Source: Pseudomonas grandcourensis
GTDB taxonomy: Bacteria > Pseudomonadota > Gammaproteobacteria > Pseudomonadales > Pseudomonadaceae
Assembly (NCBI RefSeq): GCF_039909015.1
Contig: NZ_CP150919.1
Coordinates: 224,501 to 288,500, forward strand
Direction: 5' to 3'
DNA: 64,000 nt
The translations under genes were made by a program, and so were the position numbers. Below the pieces are notes generated by a model, which made no database searches, had not been told where the DNA came from, and saw only the letters and a program-made list of their open reading frames with translations. Within the stretch, counting starts at the first letter, position 1. Each line of letters starts with the position of its first letter. Of the stretch, positions 1 through 8,378 are shown in pieces.

Positions 1-941
1 GTAACGTCACAGATCTGGTGGGCAACACTGGCAACACGGTGGCGGTGTCAAACAATTACACCCTCGACAGCGAACTGCCGACTGCCACCGTGGTGGTTGC
101 CAATCCGAACCTGGGCGTGGGCCAGACCTCGCAGGTGACCATCACCTTCAGCGAAGCGGTCAGCGGTTTTGATTTGTCCGACATCAGTATTGCCAACGGC
201 ATCTTGTCCGACCTGCGCAGCAGCGACGGCGGCAAGACCTGGACCGCGATGCTGACACCGACCGCCAACGTCAATATCGCCAGCAACGCGATCAGCATCA
301 ACCGCGCAGGTATCAGCGACATGGCCGGCAACAGTGGCAGCGGCGTGAGCCAGTCCGACAATTTTGTCATCAATACGGTGCCGACTTCCTCGGTTGTCGT
401 TGTAACGGTAGACCCCGAGTTCCAAAGCAGCACCCCGGTGACGCTGCCCGATGTGCCCAACGTGCCGCTGCAACCGGCCATTTTCACGGCTCCGACGGGC
501 AACCTCACTTCACCATTGACCTTCCAGCCGTTATTCGAACAACGGGTGATTGGCAACGGTATCCGGCCGTTGGGCGATATTTTCATGAACCACGGCGCAT
601 TGACCCCGAGTTTCATCGCGCAGGTTTTCAGCAGCAATGACAGCGGTGGCGATGGTTCGGGGAATGGTTTCCTCGGTTTCGGTGGCGGTGACGGCGGTGT
701 GTTCAGCACCAGCACGTTGTCGAGCCTGTTCAACCAGGACAGCAGTAGCGAGCGCGATTCGTTGAACTCCTTCGGCAGTCAGTCGATCAAGTCCGGCGAT
801 GTTTCCCAGGGCCTGCGCGGGGTGTTTGGCGCACCGACCCTGGGCCAGCAATTGCAACAACTCAAGGACAACGAGCAGCAGCAGGTCGACCACCTGGCCG
901 CCGCTTTGAAACTGGCCGGCATCAGCGAAATGCAGGCCTGA
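1..941 (+). CDS. C-terminal part of a large repetitive Ig-like adhesin (5' end outside window)
   Basis: The reading frame is open from the first complete codon (position 3) to a TGA at 939-941, so the start lies upstream of the window. Residues near the beginning form one bacterial Ig-like repeat of the Big_12 kind (pattern VTITFSEAVSGFD followed by DGGKTWTA), typical of long Bap/BapA-like surface proteins. The rest is a Ser/Gly/Asp-rich linker and a polar, Gln-rich C-terminus. No RTX nonapeptides are visible. The next gene is a TolC-family lipoprotein that begins within or just after the stop codon, which suggests a type I-like secretion partner. Family assignment rests on the single repeat seen here; true length and N-terminal domains are unknown. 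Confidence 0.75.
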   Translation, partial: NVTDLVGNTGNTVAVSNNYTLDSELPTATVVVANPNLGVGQTSQVTITFSEAVSGFDLSDISIANGILSDLRSSDGGKTWTAMLTPTANVNIASNAISINRAGISDMAGNSGSGVSQSDNFVINTVPTSSVVVVTVDPEFQSSTPVTLPDVPNVPLQPAIFTAPTGNLTSPLTFQPLFEQRVIGNGIRPLGDIFMNHGALTPSFIAQVFSSNDSGGDGSGNGFLGFGGGDGGVFSTSTLSSLFNQDSSSERDSLNSFGSQSIKSGDVSQGLRGVFGAPTLGQQLQQLKDNEQQQVDHLAAALKLAGISEMQA

Positions 942-985
942 TGAGAACTTTCACTTTTGATGCGGCACCCAGGGGCGATGCAAGG

Positions 986-2500
986 ATGAATAGAAATCAT
1001 AAGTTGTTCGGCGCCAGTCTGCTGGCACTGGCAATCAGCGGATGTGCAGTCACCAGTGAGCCGATCGAACGCAGTGTCAGTGAGCAGCGGGCCAAAAGTG
1101 ACCTGCAAAGCATGTACAAGGGGCAGGAGCCCCTTGGCGGCCCGTTGACCCTGCACCAGGCCATGGCCCGTGCGGTGAAGTACAACCTCGAAGGCCGGTT
1201 GAAAATCATGGAGGAGGCCCTGGCCAAGCGTCAGCTCGACCTCGCCAGTTTCGACATGCTGCCGCGCATGGCGCTGGACGCCGGGTACGTGGGTCGCAAC
1301 AACGTCAACGCCTCCAGCAGCCAGAGTGTGCGCACCGGCACACAGTCCCTGGAACCTTCGACCTCCCAGGACCGCGACCGTGATGTAGCGGACCTGACCA
1401 TGGTCTGGAACGTGCTCGACTTTGGTGTCAGTTACATCAGCGCCAAGCAGCAGGGCGACCAGCGCCTGATCGTTCAGGAGCGTCGGCGCAAGGTGATCAA
1501 CACCATCGTCCAGGACGTGCGCTCGGCGTATTGGCGGGCGATGGCCGCCGAACGCCTGCTGACGCAGATCGACAGCCTGATGGCGCGGGTTGAAACCGCG
1601 CGCAACGACAGCCAGAGCATGAGCCAGCAACGCATTGGCGATCCGGTGCAGGCCCTCGGTTATCAGCGTTCGTTGATCGAAGCGACACGCCAACTGGAAG
1701 AGCAACGCCGTGCGTTGTCTCTGGCGAAGACCGAACTGGCGACCCTGATCAACCTGCCGATGGGCACGGAGCTGACCCTGGCGACCGATAACGGCTATGA
1801 GATTCCCGAGCTCAAGGTCGATCTGGCCAGCCTCGAACAAGAAGCCCTGACCAGTCGCCCGGAACTGCGCGAACAGGATTATCAGACCCGCATCAGCGCT
1901 GCCGAGACCCGCAAAGCCATGTTGCGTCTGCTGCCGGGCCTGGAGTTTTCCGCTGGCGGACATTACGACAGCAACTCGTTCCTGGTAGAGCAAGGCTGGG
2001 CCGATTACGGCGTCAAAGTCACCTGGAACCTGTTCAACGTGATCTCGGCTCCCGCGGCGATCAACGTGGCCAAGGCCGGTGAAGAAGTCGCCGCCGCGCG
2101 CCGTCAGGCGATGTCAATTGCGGTGCTGGCGCAGCTGTATGTGGCCAATGCCAATTACCGCGAGGCCTTGCGCCAGTTCAAGACCAATCAGCAGTTATCG
2201 GACATCGACGGGCAAATCGTCGGTCAGTTGCGCAACCGCCACCAGGCGGACGGCATCGGTGAACTGGATCTGATCCAGGGCGAACTCAATACCTTGCAGG
2301 CCGATCTGCGTCGTGACCTGTCCTACGCCGACTTGCGCAATGCCTACGGGCAAATTTTCGCCAGCGCCGGTCTCGATCCGCTGCCGGATCAGGTGCAATC
2401 GACGCAAGTCCAGTCGATCGCCACGGCCCTGGCCAACCGCGAAGCGGCTTGGGCGGCGGGAGATATTAGGGTTCCGGAGGCCCATGCCCCAGCGCGTTGA
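986..2500 (+). CDS. TolC-family outer-membrane efflux/secretion lipoprotein
   Basis: About 504 residues. The N-terminus is a lipoprotein signal (hydrophobic core then LAISGC), so the mature protein should be lipid-anchored at Cys. The rest shows the two-fold coiled-coil architecture of TolC/OEP proteins: long helices with NLEGRLKIMEEALAKRQLDL early and a second helical hairpin near the end. I chose ATG 986 because it places the signal peptide at the N-terminus; an upstream ATG at 941 overlaps the adhesin stop (TGATG) and would add 15 residues before the signal. Tight linkage to the adhesin suggests it is the outer-membrane channel for its export (LapE/AggA-like); that role is inferred. Confidence 0.85.
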   Translation: MNRNHKLFGASLLALAISGCAVTSEPIERSVSEQRAKSDLQSMYKGQEPLGGPLTLHQAMARAVKYNLEGRLKIMEEALAKRQLDLASFDMLPRMALDAGYVGRNNVNASSSQSVRTGTQSLEPSTSQDRDRDVADLTMVWNVLDFGVSYISAKQQGDQRLIVQERRRKVINTIVQDVRSAYWRAMAAERLLTQIDSLMARVETARNDSQSMSQQRIGDPVQALGYQRSLIEATRQLEEQRRALSLAKTELATLINLPMGTELTLATDNGYEIPELKVDLASLEQEALTSRPELREQDYQTRISAAETRKAMLRLLPGLEFSAGGHYDSNSFLVEQGWADYGVKVTWNLFNVISAPAAINVAKAGEEVAAARRQAMSIAVLAQLYVANANYREALRQFKTNQQLSDIDGQIVGQLRNRHQADGIGELDLIQGELNTLQADLRRDLSYADLRNAYGQIFASAGLDPLPDQVQSTQVQSIATALANREAAWAAGDIRVPEAHAPAR

Positions 2501-2568
2501 TGTGAAGCCCTCGACCGCCAGCATCCGCCGTGCCCGGCGCGGCGTTGATGCCCTGGGCCGGTTGGCGC

Positions 2569-3327
2569 TCAGGCTTTCGACGACAAGTCCGCCATGCCCT
2601 TGAGCAATTCGATCGGCAGCGGAAAGACGATAGTCGAGCTCTTGTCGCCGGCAATCGAACTCAGGGTCTGCATGTAGCGCAACTGCATGGCCCCCGGTTG
2701 GCGGCCAAGCATTTCGGCGGCCTGCATGAGCTTTTCCGAGGCCTGCAACTCACCCTCGGCGTGGATCACCTTGGCTCGCCGTTCCCGTTCGGCTTCGGCC
2801 TGTTTGGCGATGGCGCGGATCATCGATTCGTTGAGGTCCACGTGCTTGATTTCGACGTTGGCGACCTTGATGCCCCAGGCGTCGGTCTGGGCGTCGAGTA
2901 CTTGCTGGATGTCCAGATTCAAGCGTTCGCGTTCGGCCAGCAGTTCGTCCAGTTCGTGTTTACCCAGCACCGCCCGCAGCGTGGTTTGCGCCAATTGGCT
3001 GGTCGCGGCCAGGAAATCCTCGACCTGGATGATTGCCTTCTGCGGATCGAGTACGCGGAAATACAGCACCGCATTGACCTTGACCGACACGTTGTCGCGG
3101 GTGATCACGTCTTGTGGCGGAACGTCCAGCACCACGGTGCGCAAATCCACCCGGACCATCTGCTGGACCACCGGAATCAGCAGGATCAGACCAGGGCCCT
3201 TGACCTGCCAGAAGCGCCCGAGCTGGAACACCACCCCGCGCTCGTATTCGCGCAGGATGCGGAACGTCGCCCCCGCCAGTGCGATGATCAACAATAGCAG
3301 CGCGACAAGACCCAATTGCAAACCCAT
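2569..3327 (-). CDS. Slipin/stomatin-like SPFH membrane protein
   Basis: 252 residues: one N-terminal membrane segment (about 4-22), then an SPFH/band-7 domain ([14 protein letters not shown], then [20 protein letters not shown]) and a C-terminal coiled coil rich in Ala/Glu ([14 protein letters not shown]). The family forms oligomeric membrane scaffolds and is usually encoded beside an NfeD protein. Here it starts 2 nt after the NfeD stop and has its own GGAGAA ribosome site, so the two are a two-gene operon. Substrate or client is not predictable from sequence. Confidence 0.9.
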   Translation of the reverse strand: MGLQLGLVALLLLIIALAGATFRILREYERGVVFQLGRFWQVKGPGLILLIPVVQQMVRVDLRTVVLDVPPQDVITRDNVSVKVNAVLYFRVLDPQKAIIQVEDFLAATSQLAQTTLRAVLGKHELDELLAERERLNLDIQQVLDAQTDAWGIKVANVEIKHVDLNESMIRAIAKQAEAERERRAKVIHAEGELQASEKLMQAAEMLGRQPGAMQLRYMQTLSSIAGDKSSTIVFPLPIELLKGMADLSSKA

Positions 3328-3329
3328 GA

Positions 3330-3869
3330 CTATTCTCCGCCCGGCGCCGCGTCAGCCGCGGCCACTTGCAGCAGCAAACCCTTGCGCCCCACCACCCGCA
3401 CCTGTTGCCCAGGTTGCAGCGGCGTTGCGCTGAGCACTTGCCATCGTTCTCCTTGCAGATGCACCCAGCCGCCATAGGCGTTGCCGAGCTGTACTGAAGT
3501 GACCGGCGTTTCGCTGCCGACCAGCCCGGCATCACCGCTGACAGTGTGGCGCGGTCGGGTCTTCAGGGCATGAAACACCAGGTAGACCAGCAACAGCGCG
3601 CTGACCAGTCCCAGGCCTATCATCAACGGCACGGGCACTTCGGTATTGGACAGGATCACGGCACCGATCACGAACATCACGATGCCGCCCAGGCCGATCA
3701 CGCCGTAATTGGGCAGGGCCGCCTCGGCGATCAGGAACGCGATGCCGAAGGTGATCAGCCAGATCCCGACGGGGTTGGGCACCAGCACCACAACCGTGTC
3801 GGCAGCACCGGCCGATCCGCTCAACGCCAACAGCAACAACAACGCAACTGCACAGCAACGCGTGTTCAC
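3330..3869 (-). CDS. NfeD family membrane protein, slipin partner
   Basis: 179 residues from a GTG start at 3869, preceded by GGAGGG at good spacing; an ATG 36 nt upstream has no ribosome site. Signal peptide (ALSGSAGAA), three to four membrane spans (about 25-100) and a C-terminal OB-fold ([20 protein letters not shown]). It lacks the N-terminal ClpP-like serine protease domain found in long NfeD proteins, so it is the short form. First gene of the nfeD-slipin operon. Confidence 0.85.
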   Translation of the reverse strand: MNTRCCAVALLLLLALSGSAGAADTVVVLVPNPVGIWLITFGIAFLIAEAALPNYGVIGLGGIVMFVIGAVILSNTEVPVPLMIGLGLVSALLLVYLVFHALKTRPRHTVSGDAGLVGSETPVTSVQLGNAYGGWVHLQGERWQVLSATPLQPGQQVRVVGRKGLLLQVAAADAAPGGE

Positions 3870-4068
3870 TTGACCCTCCGGGAGAGTCGTGGAGTGGCTC
3901 TGCATACAGTTTAGTTGAGCCTTGGCCTGTATGAATTTTGCTCAATTGTCGTCGGCGGCCGATGGGCGGATTTCCCGCCGGATCGCGCCGGCGGGCCTAG
4001 ACTTTTACTACGCAAGTAAAGCTTTAACCATCGTCTGCCAGCGATCATGGCGGACACCGAGGTGCATC

Positions 4069-4530
4069 ATGCGTATGGCAAGAACCGTGCAGCGAAGCCT
4101 GGAAAAGGCTCAATGCGAATATGACATCGTCAGCCACCCACACTCGGCCAGCAGCCTTGAAACGGCGCGGGTCGCAGGTATTCCTGCCGAACGGGTGGCC
4201 AAATCGGTGATCCTCGACGATCACCATGGGCATTACCTGATGGCCGTGCTGCCCGCCAGCCGTCACCTTGACCTGAGCAAAGTCCGCAATAGCGGTGAGT
4301 GGCAGGTTTCCCGCGAAAGCAACCTGGCGCACCTGTTCGATGATTGCGAACGCGGTGCCGTACCGGCGCTGGGTGAGTCCTATGGGTTGGAGGTGGTGAT
4401 CGATCCGCTGCTGACCCGGCAGAAAGACATCTATCTGGAGGCCGGCAACCACGTCAACCTGGTGCGCATGGACATGCCCGAGTTTCTGAAAATGGTGCCG
4501 CATGCCGAGGTGCGGGAGTTGAGTCATTAG
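4069..4530 (+). CDS. YbaK/prolyl-tRNA editing domain protein
   Basis: 153 residues. It matches the YbaK/ProXp aminoacyl-tRNA deacylase fold, which hydrolyses mischarged tRNA: the N-terminal HPHSASSLETARVAGIP segment, the conserved lysine in RVAKSVILDD and the C-terminal DPLLTRQKDIYLEAGNH motif. Start chosen at ATG 4069 (MRMARTV) with GAGGTG just upstream. Monocistronic; followed by a REP doublet. The exact tRNA substrate (Cys-tRNAPro, Ala-tRNAPro or other) cannot be told from sequence. Confidence 0.85.
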   Translation: MRMARTVQRSLEKAQCEYDIVSHPHSASSLETARVAGIPAERVAKSVILDDHHGHYLMAVLPASRHLDLSKVRNSGEWQVSRESNLAHLFDDCERGAVPALGESYGLEVVIDPLLTRQKDIYLEAGNHVNLVRMDMPEFLKMVPHAEVRELSH

Positions 4531-4553
4531 GTCTGCAGTGTCTTCGCTGCCGT

Positions 4554-4628
4554 CATCGCGAGCAGGCTCGCTCCCACAGGTTTTGTGATCGACACAGATC
4601 CTTGTGGGAGCGAGCCTGCTCGCGAATG
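4554..4628. repeat. REP doublet (REPIN), GTGGGAGCGAGC family
   Basis: Two inverted REP copies (4554-4580 and 4600-4628) separated by 19 nt, in the gap between the YbaK-like gene and the DUF2789 gene. Each copy is itself partly palindromic (GCGAGCAGGCTCGC). Confidence 0.9.
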
Positions 4629-4668
4629 ACCGCTCAGTGGTCCCTAAATTGGTTATCAGGAGTTCGTC

Positions 4669-4914
4669 ATGGAAAACCCGACCCACAACCTTCCCTCCCT
4701 GTTCAAGCAACTCGGCCTGCCGGACGACGCCGAAAGCATCGATAAATTCATCGCCACCCATTCACCGCTAAAACCGGAGTTGCACCTTGCGGATGCATTT
4801 TTCTGGAGTCCGAGTCAGGCAGATCTTCTGCGTGAAGAGATACTCGATGACGCAGATTGGGCGGAGGTGGTGGATCAGCTGGATGTGATGTTGAGGAAGG
4901 GGCGGGGGGTGTGA
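4669..4914 (+). CDS. DUF2789 family small protein
   Basis: 81 residues, acidic and helical, with the family pattern LPSLFKQLGLP near the N-terminus and FFWSPSQADLLREEILDDADW in the middle. Function of the family is unknown. Start ATG preceded by TCAGGAG. Runs convergently into the toxin gene 7 nt downstream. Confidence 0.85.
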   Translation: MENPTHNLPSLFKQLGLPDDAESIDKFIATHSPLKPELHLADAFFWSPSQADLLREEILDDADWAEVVDQLDVMLRKGRGV

Positions 4915-4921
4915 TTAGTCA

Positions 4922-5200
4922 TCATCCGGGCGGCCACTTTCGAGAGGTATGGACCAGGGCCAGTATCCAGATGGCGTCCAGTCCCTGTTCATAAACAATG
5001 CGGTAACTCTGATGTGGAATCAGCTCGCGAGTGCCAGAAATGATCCCTGCAGGGCCGCTTTTCGGGTATTGGGCAAGCCGGGATAGCGCATCGCTGAACC
5101 GGTTGTCCATGTCGATGGCTGCTTTCGGGTTAACGGCATGCAGGTAATCCCAAATGTCTGCACGGTCCTGTGCTGCTTCTTTCGTCCATATTATTTTCAT
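4922..5200 (-). CDS. ParE/RelE-family toxin
   Basis: 92 residues. ParE-like fold signs: IIWTKEAAQDRADIWDYL at the N-terminus, the ...RFSDALSRLAQYPKSG loop, then GTRELIPHQSYRIVYE and a C-terminal VHTSRKWPPG. ParE toxins target DNA gyrase, RelE toxins cleave ribosomal mRNA; the absence of clear RelE catalytic residues favours ParE but does not settle it. It overlaps the upstream antitoxin gene by 4 nt, so the pair is translationally coupled. Confidence 0.85.
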   Translation of the reverse strand: MKIIWTKEAAQDRADIWDYLHAVNPKAAIDMDNRFSDALSRLAQYPKSGPAGIISGTRELIPHQSYRIVYEQGLDAIWILALVHTSRKWPPG

Positions 5201-5475
5201 TCCGGTAGCTTGGCCCGCCTGCGCCTGGCAGCGAACTCTGCCTCGACTTCATCATTTGTCAGCCCGTCGCCGGCGCGCATCGACACGCGTGCGGTGTCGA
5301 CCTTGCGCTGCAGGAATGCTTCGTACTCGCGAGACTCCCGTTGGGTTTGAACAAACTGACGCATCATTTCCCGAACGATTTGCGAGGCGGGGCGATGAGC
5401 GGCTTCTGCCTCGGCCATGAACTGTTCACGCAATTCAGACTCAAGTTTCATTGTAAAAACGGCTTGTTTCGACAT
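5197..5475 (-). CDS. Ribbon-helix-helix antitoxin
   Basis: 92 residues. N-terminal RHH DNA-binding segment (FTMKLESELREQFMAEAEAAHRPASQIVREMM) and a basic/acidic C-terminal tail that would wrap the toxin. ATG 5475 is preceded by GAGAAGG. First gene of the toxin-antitoxin operon; it probably represses its own promoter through the small palindrome at 5506-5513. Confidence 0.85.
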   Translation of the reverse strand: MSKQAVFTMKLESELREQFMAEAEAAHRPASQIVREMMRQFVQTQRESREYEAFLQRKVDTARVSMRAGDGLTNDEVEAEFAARRRRAKLPE

Positions 5476-5505
5476 GGCTGCCTTCTCGGTTGTCGTGCTG
5501 ACAAA

Positions 5506-5513
5506 GTATATAC
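5506..5513. promoter_or_regulatory. Candidate operator of the ParE-type toxin-antitoxin operon
   Basis: Perfect 8-bp palindrome GTATATAC in an AT-rich stretch, 30 bp upstream of the antitoxin start, where the promoter should be. RHH antitoxins bind short palindromes; the assignment is positional inference. Confidence 0.4.
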
Positions 5514-5616
5514 ATATTCAGTGCGGTGGCAGGTTCACCCCCTATGGCTTCGCGACGGATGGAAGCCAATTTGTTTCAAAACTTGACGGAAAATCCCCTC
5601 CAATGCAATATTGATA

Positions 5617-5630
5617 GTTAGCAAACTAAC
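5617..5630. promoter_or_regulatory. MarR-type operator palindrome
   Basis: Perfect inverted repeat GTTAG-CAAA-CTAAC six bp upstream of the MarR gene. TAGTTAGCAAACTAAC-like sites are characteristic of MarR/EmrR autoregulated efflux operons, so this is the likely site of repression of the five-gene operon downstream. Confidence 0.7.
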
Positions 5631-5635
5631 AGTGT

Positions 5636-6103
5636 GTGTTTTCCCTCGTGCCGAATAACCTCGACGTTCTCCAGATGAGCATCAGCAGCGCCATGGTGGT
5701 GGCCGCCAGGCATTGGCGCAAAATCTGCCAGACCACGCTGGCCAACTATGGAATCTCCGAAGCCTGCGCCGTTCCGCTGTTGATGATCGGGCGTCTGGGC
5801 GAGGGTGTGCGCCAGGTGACGGTGGCCCAGGCAGCGGGGATGGAGAGCCCGTCGTTGGTGCGCCTGCTCGATCAGTTGTGCCATGGCGGCTACGTCTGCC
5901 GCACCGAAGATGCACAGGACCGCCGCGCCAAATGCCTGAGCCTGACCGAAACCGGTCGGGAACTGGTGCAGGCGGTCGAAGTGGAGCTGGTGCGCTTGCG
6001 CCACGAAGTCCTTGAAGGCATTGACCAGAGTGATCTGGAAGCTACGCTGCGGGTACTGAGAGCATTTGAAGCGGCCACGCCGCCATCGGTGGCCAACTCT
6101 TGA
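5636..6103 (+). CDS. MarR-family transcriptional regulator of the FUSC efflux operon
   Basis: 155 residues with a winged helix: RQVTVAQAAGMESPSLVRLLDQL (recognition helix) and the wing DAQDRRAKCLSLTETGREL. Likely senses an aromatic acid or similar drug and represses itself and the efflux genes. The GTG start at 5636 sits only 5 nt after the operator and has no visible ribosome site; in-frame GTG 5648 or ATG 5675 are alternatives. The stop overlaps the next gene by 4 nt. Confidence 0.85.
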   Translation: MFSLVPNNLDVLQMSISSAMVVAARHWRKICQTTLANYGISEACAVPLLMIGRLGEGVRQVTVAQAAGMESPSLVRLLDQLCHGGYVCRTEDAQDRRAKCLSLTETGRELVQAVEVELVRLRHEVLEGIDQSDLEATLRVLRAFEAATPPSVANS

Positions 6104-8172
6104 ACGGATTTTTCTCTGGCATGCCCCCGGCGCGGGACTGGTTTTACGGAGTCCGCACCTTCGCCGCATCGATGATCGCGCTGTACATCGCCCTGCTCAT
6201 GCAAATGCCGCGTCCGTACTGGGCGATGGCCACGGTGTACATCGTTTCCAGCCCGTTTCTCGGCCCTACCAGTTCCAAGGCGCTGTACCGGGCGGTCGGC
6301 ACCTTTGTCGGCGCTGCGGCGGCGGTTCTGTTCGTGCCGATGTTCGTGCAGAGCCCTTACGTGCTGGTGGTGGTGATTGCGCTATGGACCGGGACGCTGC
6401 TGTTTCTGTCCCTGCATTTGCGCACCGCCAACAACTACGCCTTGATGCTCGCCGGTTACACCTTGCCGTTGATCGCCCTGCCGGTGGTGAACAACCCGCT
6501 GGGGGTGTGGGACGTGGCCGAGGCGCGGACCGAAGAAATCTTTCTCGGCATCGCCGTGGCGGCGGTGGTTGGCGCCATGTTCTGGCCCCGGCGCCTGGCG
6601 CCGGTGTTCAATGATTCGGTGAGCAAATGGTTCACCGATGCATCGACCTACAGCCTGCGCTTCCTCAGCCGTAACGTGCAGCCTGAAGAAGTCAGCGCGC
6701 TGCGGGCATCGATGGTTGCCACGTTCAACTCCCTGGAGTTGATGATCGGTCAGTTGCCCCACGAAGGCTCGCGTCCGCAGACAGTACGCAACACCAAGGA
6801 ATTGCGCGGACGGATGATTCACCTGTTGCCAGTGATCGATGCCCTCGACGACGCGCTTTATGCCCTCGAACGGCGCACCCCTGAGCTTGTGGACAAGTTC
6901 ACCCCCTTGCTGGCCGCCACCACCGAATGGCTCGAGCACAAGGATGCCGATCTCGACCGCTGGCAAGCCCTGAAGGATCAACTTGAGGCCCTGCAACCGG
7001 CTCCCGAAGCGCTGGATGAGCGCAAGCAACTGCTGTTCTCCAACGCCATTTACCGTCTCGGCGAGTGGATCGATTTGTGGCAGGACTGCCGTAGCCTGCA
7101 ATACGCCATCCAGTGCGAAAGCCAGGACAGCTGGCGCGCGGTGTATCGGCACTGGCGGCTGGGACGGCTATCCCCCTTCCTGGATCGCGGCCTGATGTTT
7201 TATTCCGCGGCTTCCACCGTCACCGCGATTATCGTCGCTTCGGTGCTGTGGATTCTGCTCGGCTGGACCGATGGCGGCAGCGCAGTGATCCTGGCGGCGG
7301 TGGCGTGCAGTTTCTTTGCCTCGATGGACGACCCGGCGCCGCAGATTTACCGGTTCTTTTTCTGGACAGCGATGTCGGTGGTGTTCGCCAGCCTTTACCT
7401 GTTTCTGGTCCTGCCCAACCTGCACGACTTTCCGATGCTGGTGCTGGCGTTTGCCGTGCCGTTCATTTGCGTCGGCACCTTGACGGTCAAGCCGCAGTTC
7501 TACCTGGGCATGTTGCTGACTCTGGTCAACACCTCGTCCTTCATCAGCATTCAGGGCGCTTACGACGCGGACTTCCTCAGCTTCGCCAACTCGAATCTGG
7601 CCGGTCCCATGGGGCTGCTGTTCGCGTTCATCTGGACCCTGATTGCCCGGCCGTTCGGTGCCGAACTGGCAGCCAAGCGCCTGACCCGTTTCAGCTGGCG
7701 TGACATCGTCAGCCTCTCCGAGCCGGCCACGTTGTCTGAGCATCGGCTTCTGGGCATACGGATGCTCGATCGGCTGATGCAGCATCTGCCGCGCCTGGCC
7801 ATGACCGGGCAGGACTCCGGCGTGGCGCTGCGGGAAGTGCGCGTGGCGCTGAATCTGTTGGACCTGCTCGCTTATACGCCGCGGGTCCTTGGTGTGCCGC
7901 AGGTGCTGCTGCGCCAGGTGGTGGCCGAGGTTGGCGAGTACTTCAAGGCTTGTCTCAAGGCCGGTGAGCGCTTGCAGGCCCCGAGCCCGTTGCTGATGAC
8001 CCTCGACCGCACCCGTCGCGCCCTCAGCGGTGCCGGTGATGACGAAACCCGTCGGCATCTGCTGCACGCCCTGAGCGGCCTGCGCCTGGCACTGTTGCCC
8101 GGCGTCGAATTCGTCGGTGCCGCCGAGTCCGAAGAACCGCTTCCCCATGGCATTGATGGAGCGCCTTTATGA
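6100..8172 (+). CDS. FUSC family inner-membrane transporter (fusaric acid resistance / AaeB-like)
   Basis: 690 residues. Two blocks of five to six membrane spans (about 20-165 and 355-500), each followed by a cytoplasmic helical domain: the usual FUSC/YccS/AaeB arrangement. It should pump aromatic carboxylates or fusaric-acid-like compounds with the HlyD adaptor encoded downstream. The longest frame begins with TTG at 6100, overlapping the marR stop (TTGA); ATG at 6121 is the alternative start and would lose seven residues. Its 3' end overlaps the DUF1656 gene by 4 nt. Confidence 0.9.
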   Translation: MNGFFSGMPPARDWFYGVRTFAASMIALYIALLMQMPRPYWAMATVYIVSSPFLGPTSSKALYRAVGTFVGAAAAVLFVPMFVQSPYVLVVVIALWTGTLLFLSLHLRTANNYALMLAGYTLPLIALPVVNNPLGVWDVAEARTEEIFLGIAVAAVVGAMFWPRRLAPVFNDSVSKWFTDASTYSLRFLSRNVQPEEVSALRASMVATFNSLELMIGQLPHEGSRPQTVRNTKELRGRMIHLLPVIDALDDALYALERRTPELVDKFTPLLAATTEWLEHKDADLDRWQALKDQLEALQPAPEALDERKQLLFSNAIYRLGEWIDLWQDCRSLQYAIQCESQDSWRAVYRHWRLGRLSPFLDRGLMFYSAASTVTAIIVASVLWILLGWTDGGSAVILAAVACSFFASMDDPAPQIYRFFFWTAMSVVFASLYLFLVLPNLHDFPMLVLAFAVPFICVGTLTVKPQFYLGMLLTLVNTSSFISIQGAYDADFLSFANSNLAGPMGLLFAFIWTLIARPFGAELAAKRLTRFSWRDIVSLSEPATLSEHRLLGIRMLDRLMQHLPRLAMTGQDSGVALREVRVALNLLDLLAYTPRVLGVPQVLLRQVVAEVGEYFKACLKAGERLQAPSPLLMTLDRTRRALSGAGDDETRRHLLHALSGLRLALLPGVEFVGAAESEEPLPHGIDGAPL

Positions 8173-8378
8173 TCGGTGACCTGGATCTGAGCGGGGTGTT
8201 CCTGCCCACGCTGCTGGTGCTGATGGGCATTACGTATGTGTTGTACCTGTTGGTGCACGGGGTGCTGACGCGCCTGCACTTTTACCGTCTGGTCTGGCAC
8301 CGGGCATTGTTCAACGTGGCCCTCTACGCCTTGCTGCTTGGCGCCGTGGACTCACTCAGTCGATACCTGATGACATGA
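8169..8378 (+). CDS. DUF1656 small membrane protein (AaeX-like)
   Basis: 69 residues with two hydrophobic segments (about 8-28 and 45-63) separated by a short basic turn. DUF1656 proteins are almost always encoded between FUSC and HlyD genes, as here, with 4-nt overlaps on both sides. Presumed accessory subunit of the efflux pump. Confidence 0.9.
   Translation: MIGDLDLSGVFLPTLLVLMGITYVLYLLVHGVLTRLHFYRLVWHRALFNVALYALLLGAVDSLSRYLMT

Noticed and set aside
779..1993. 404-codon open frame on the minus strand
   Set aside because: Antisense shadow of the adhesin end and TolC-like gene, no domain pattern.
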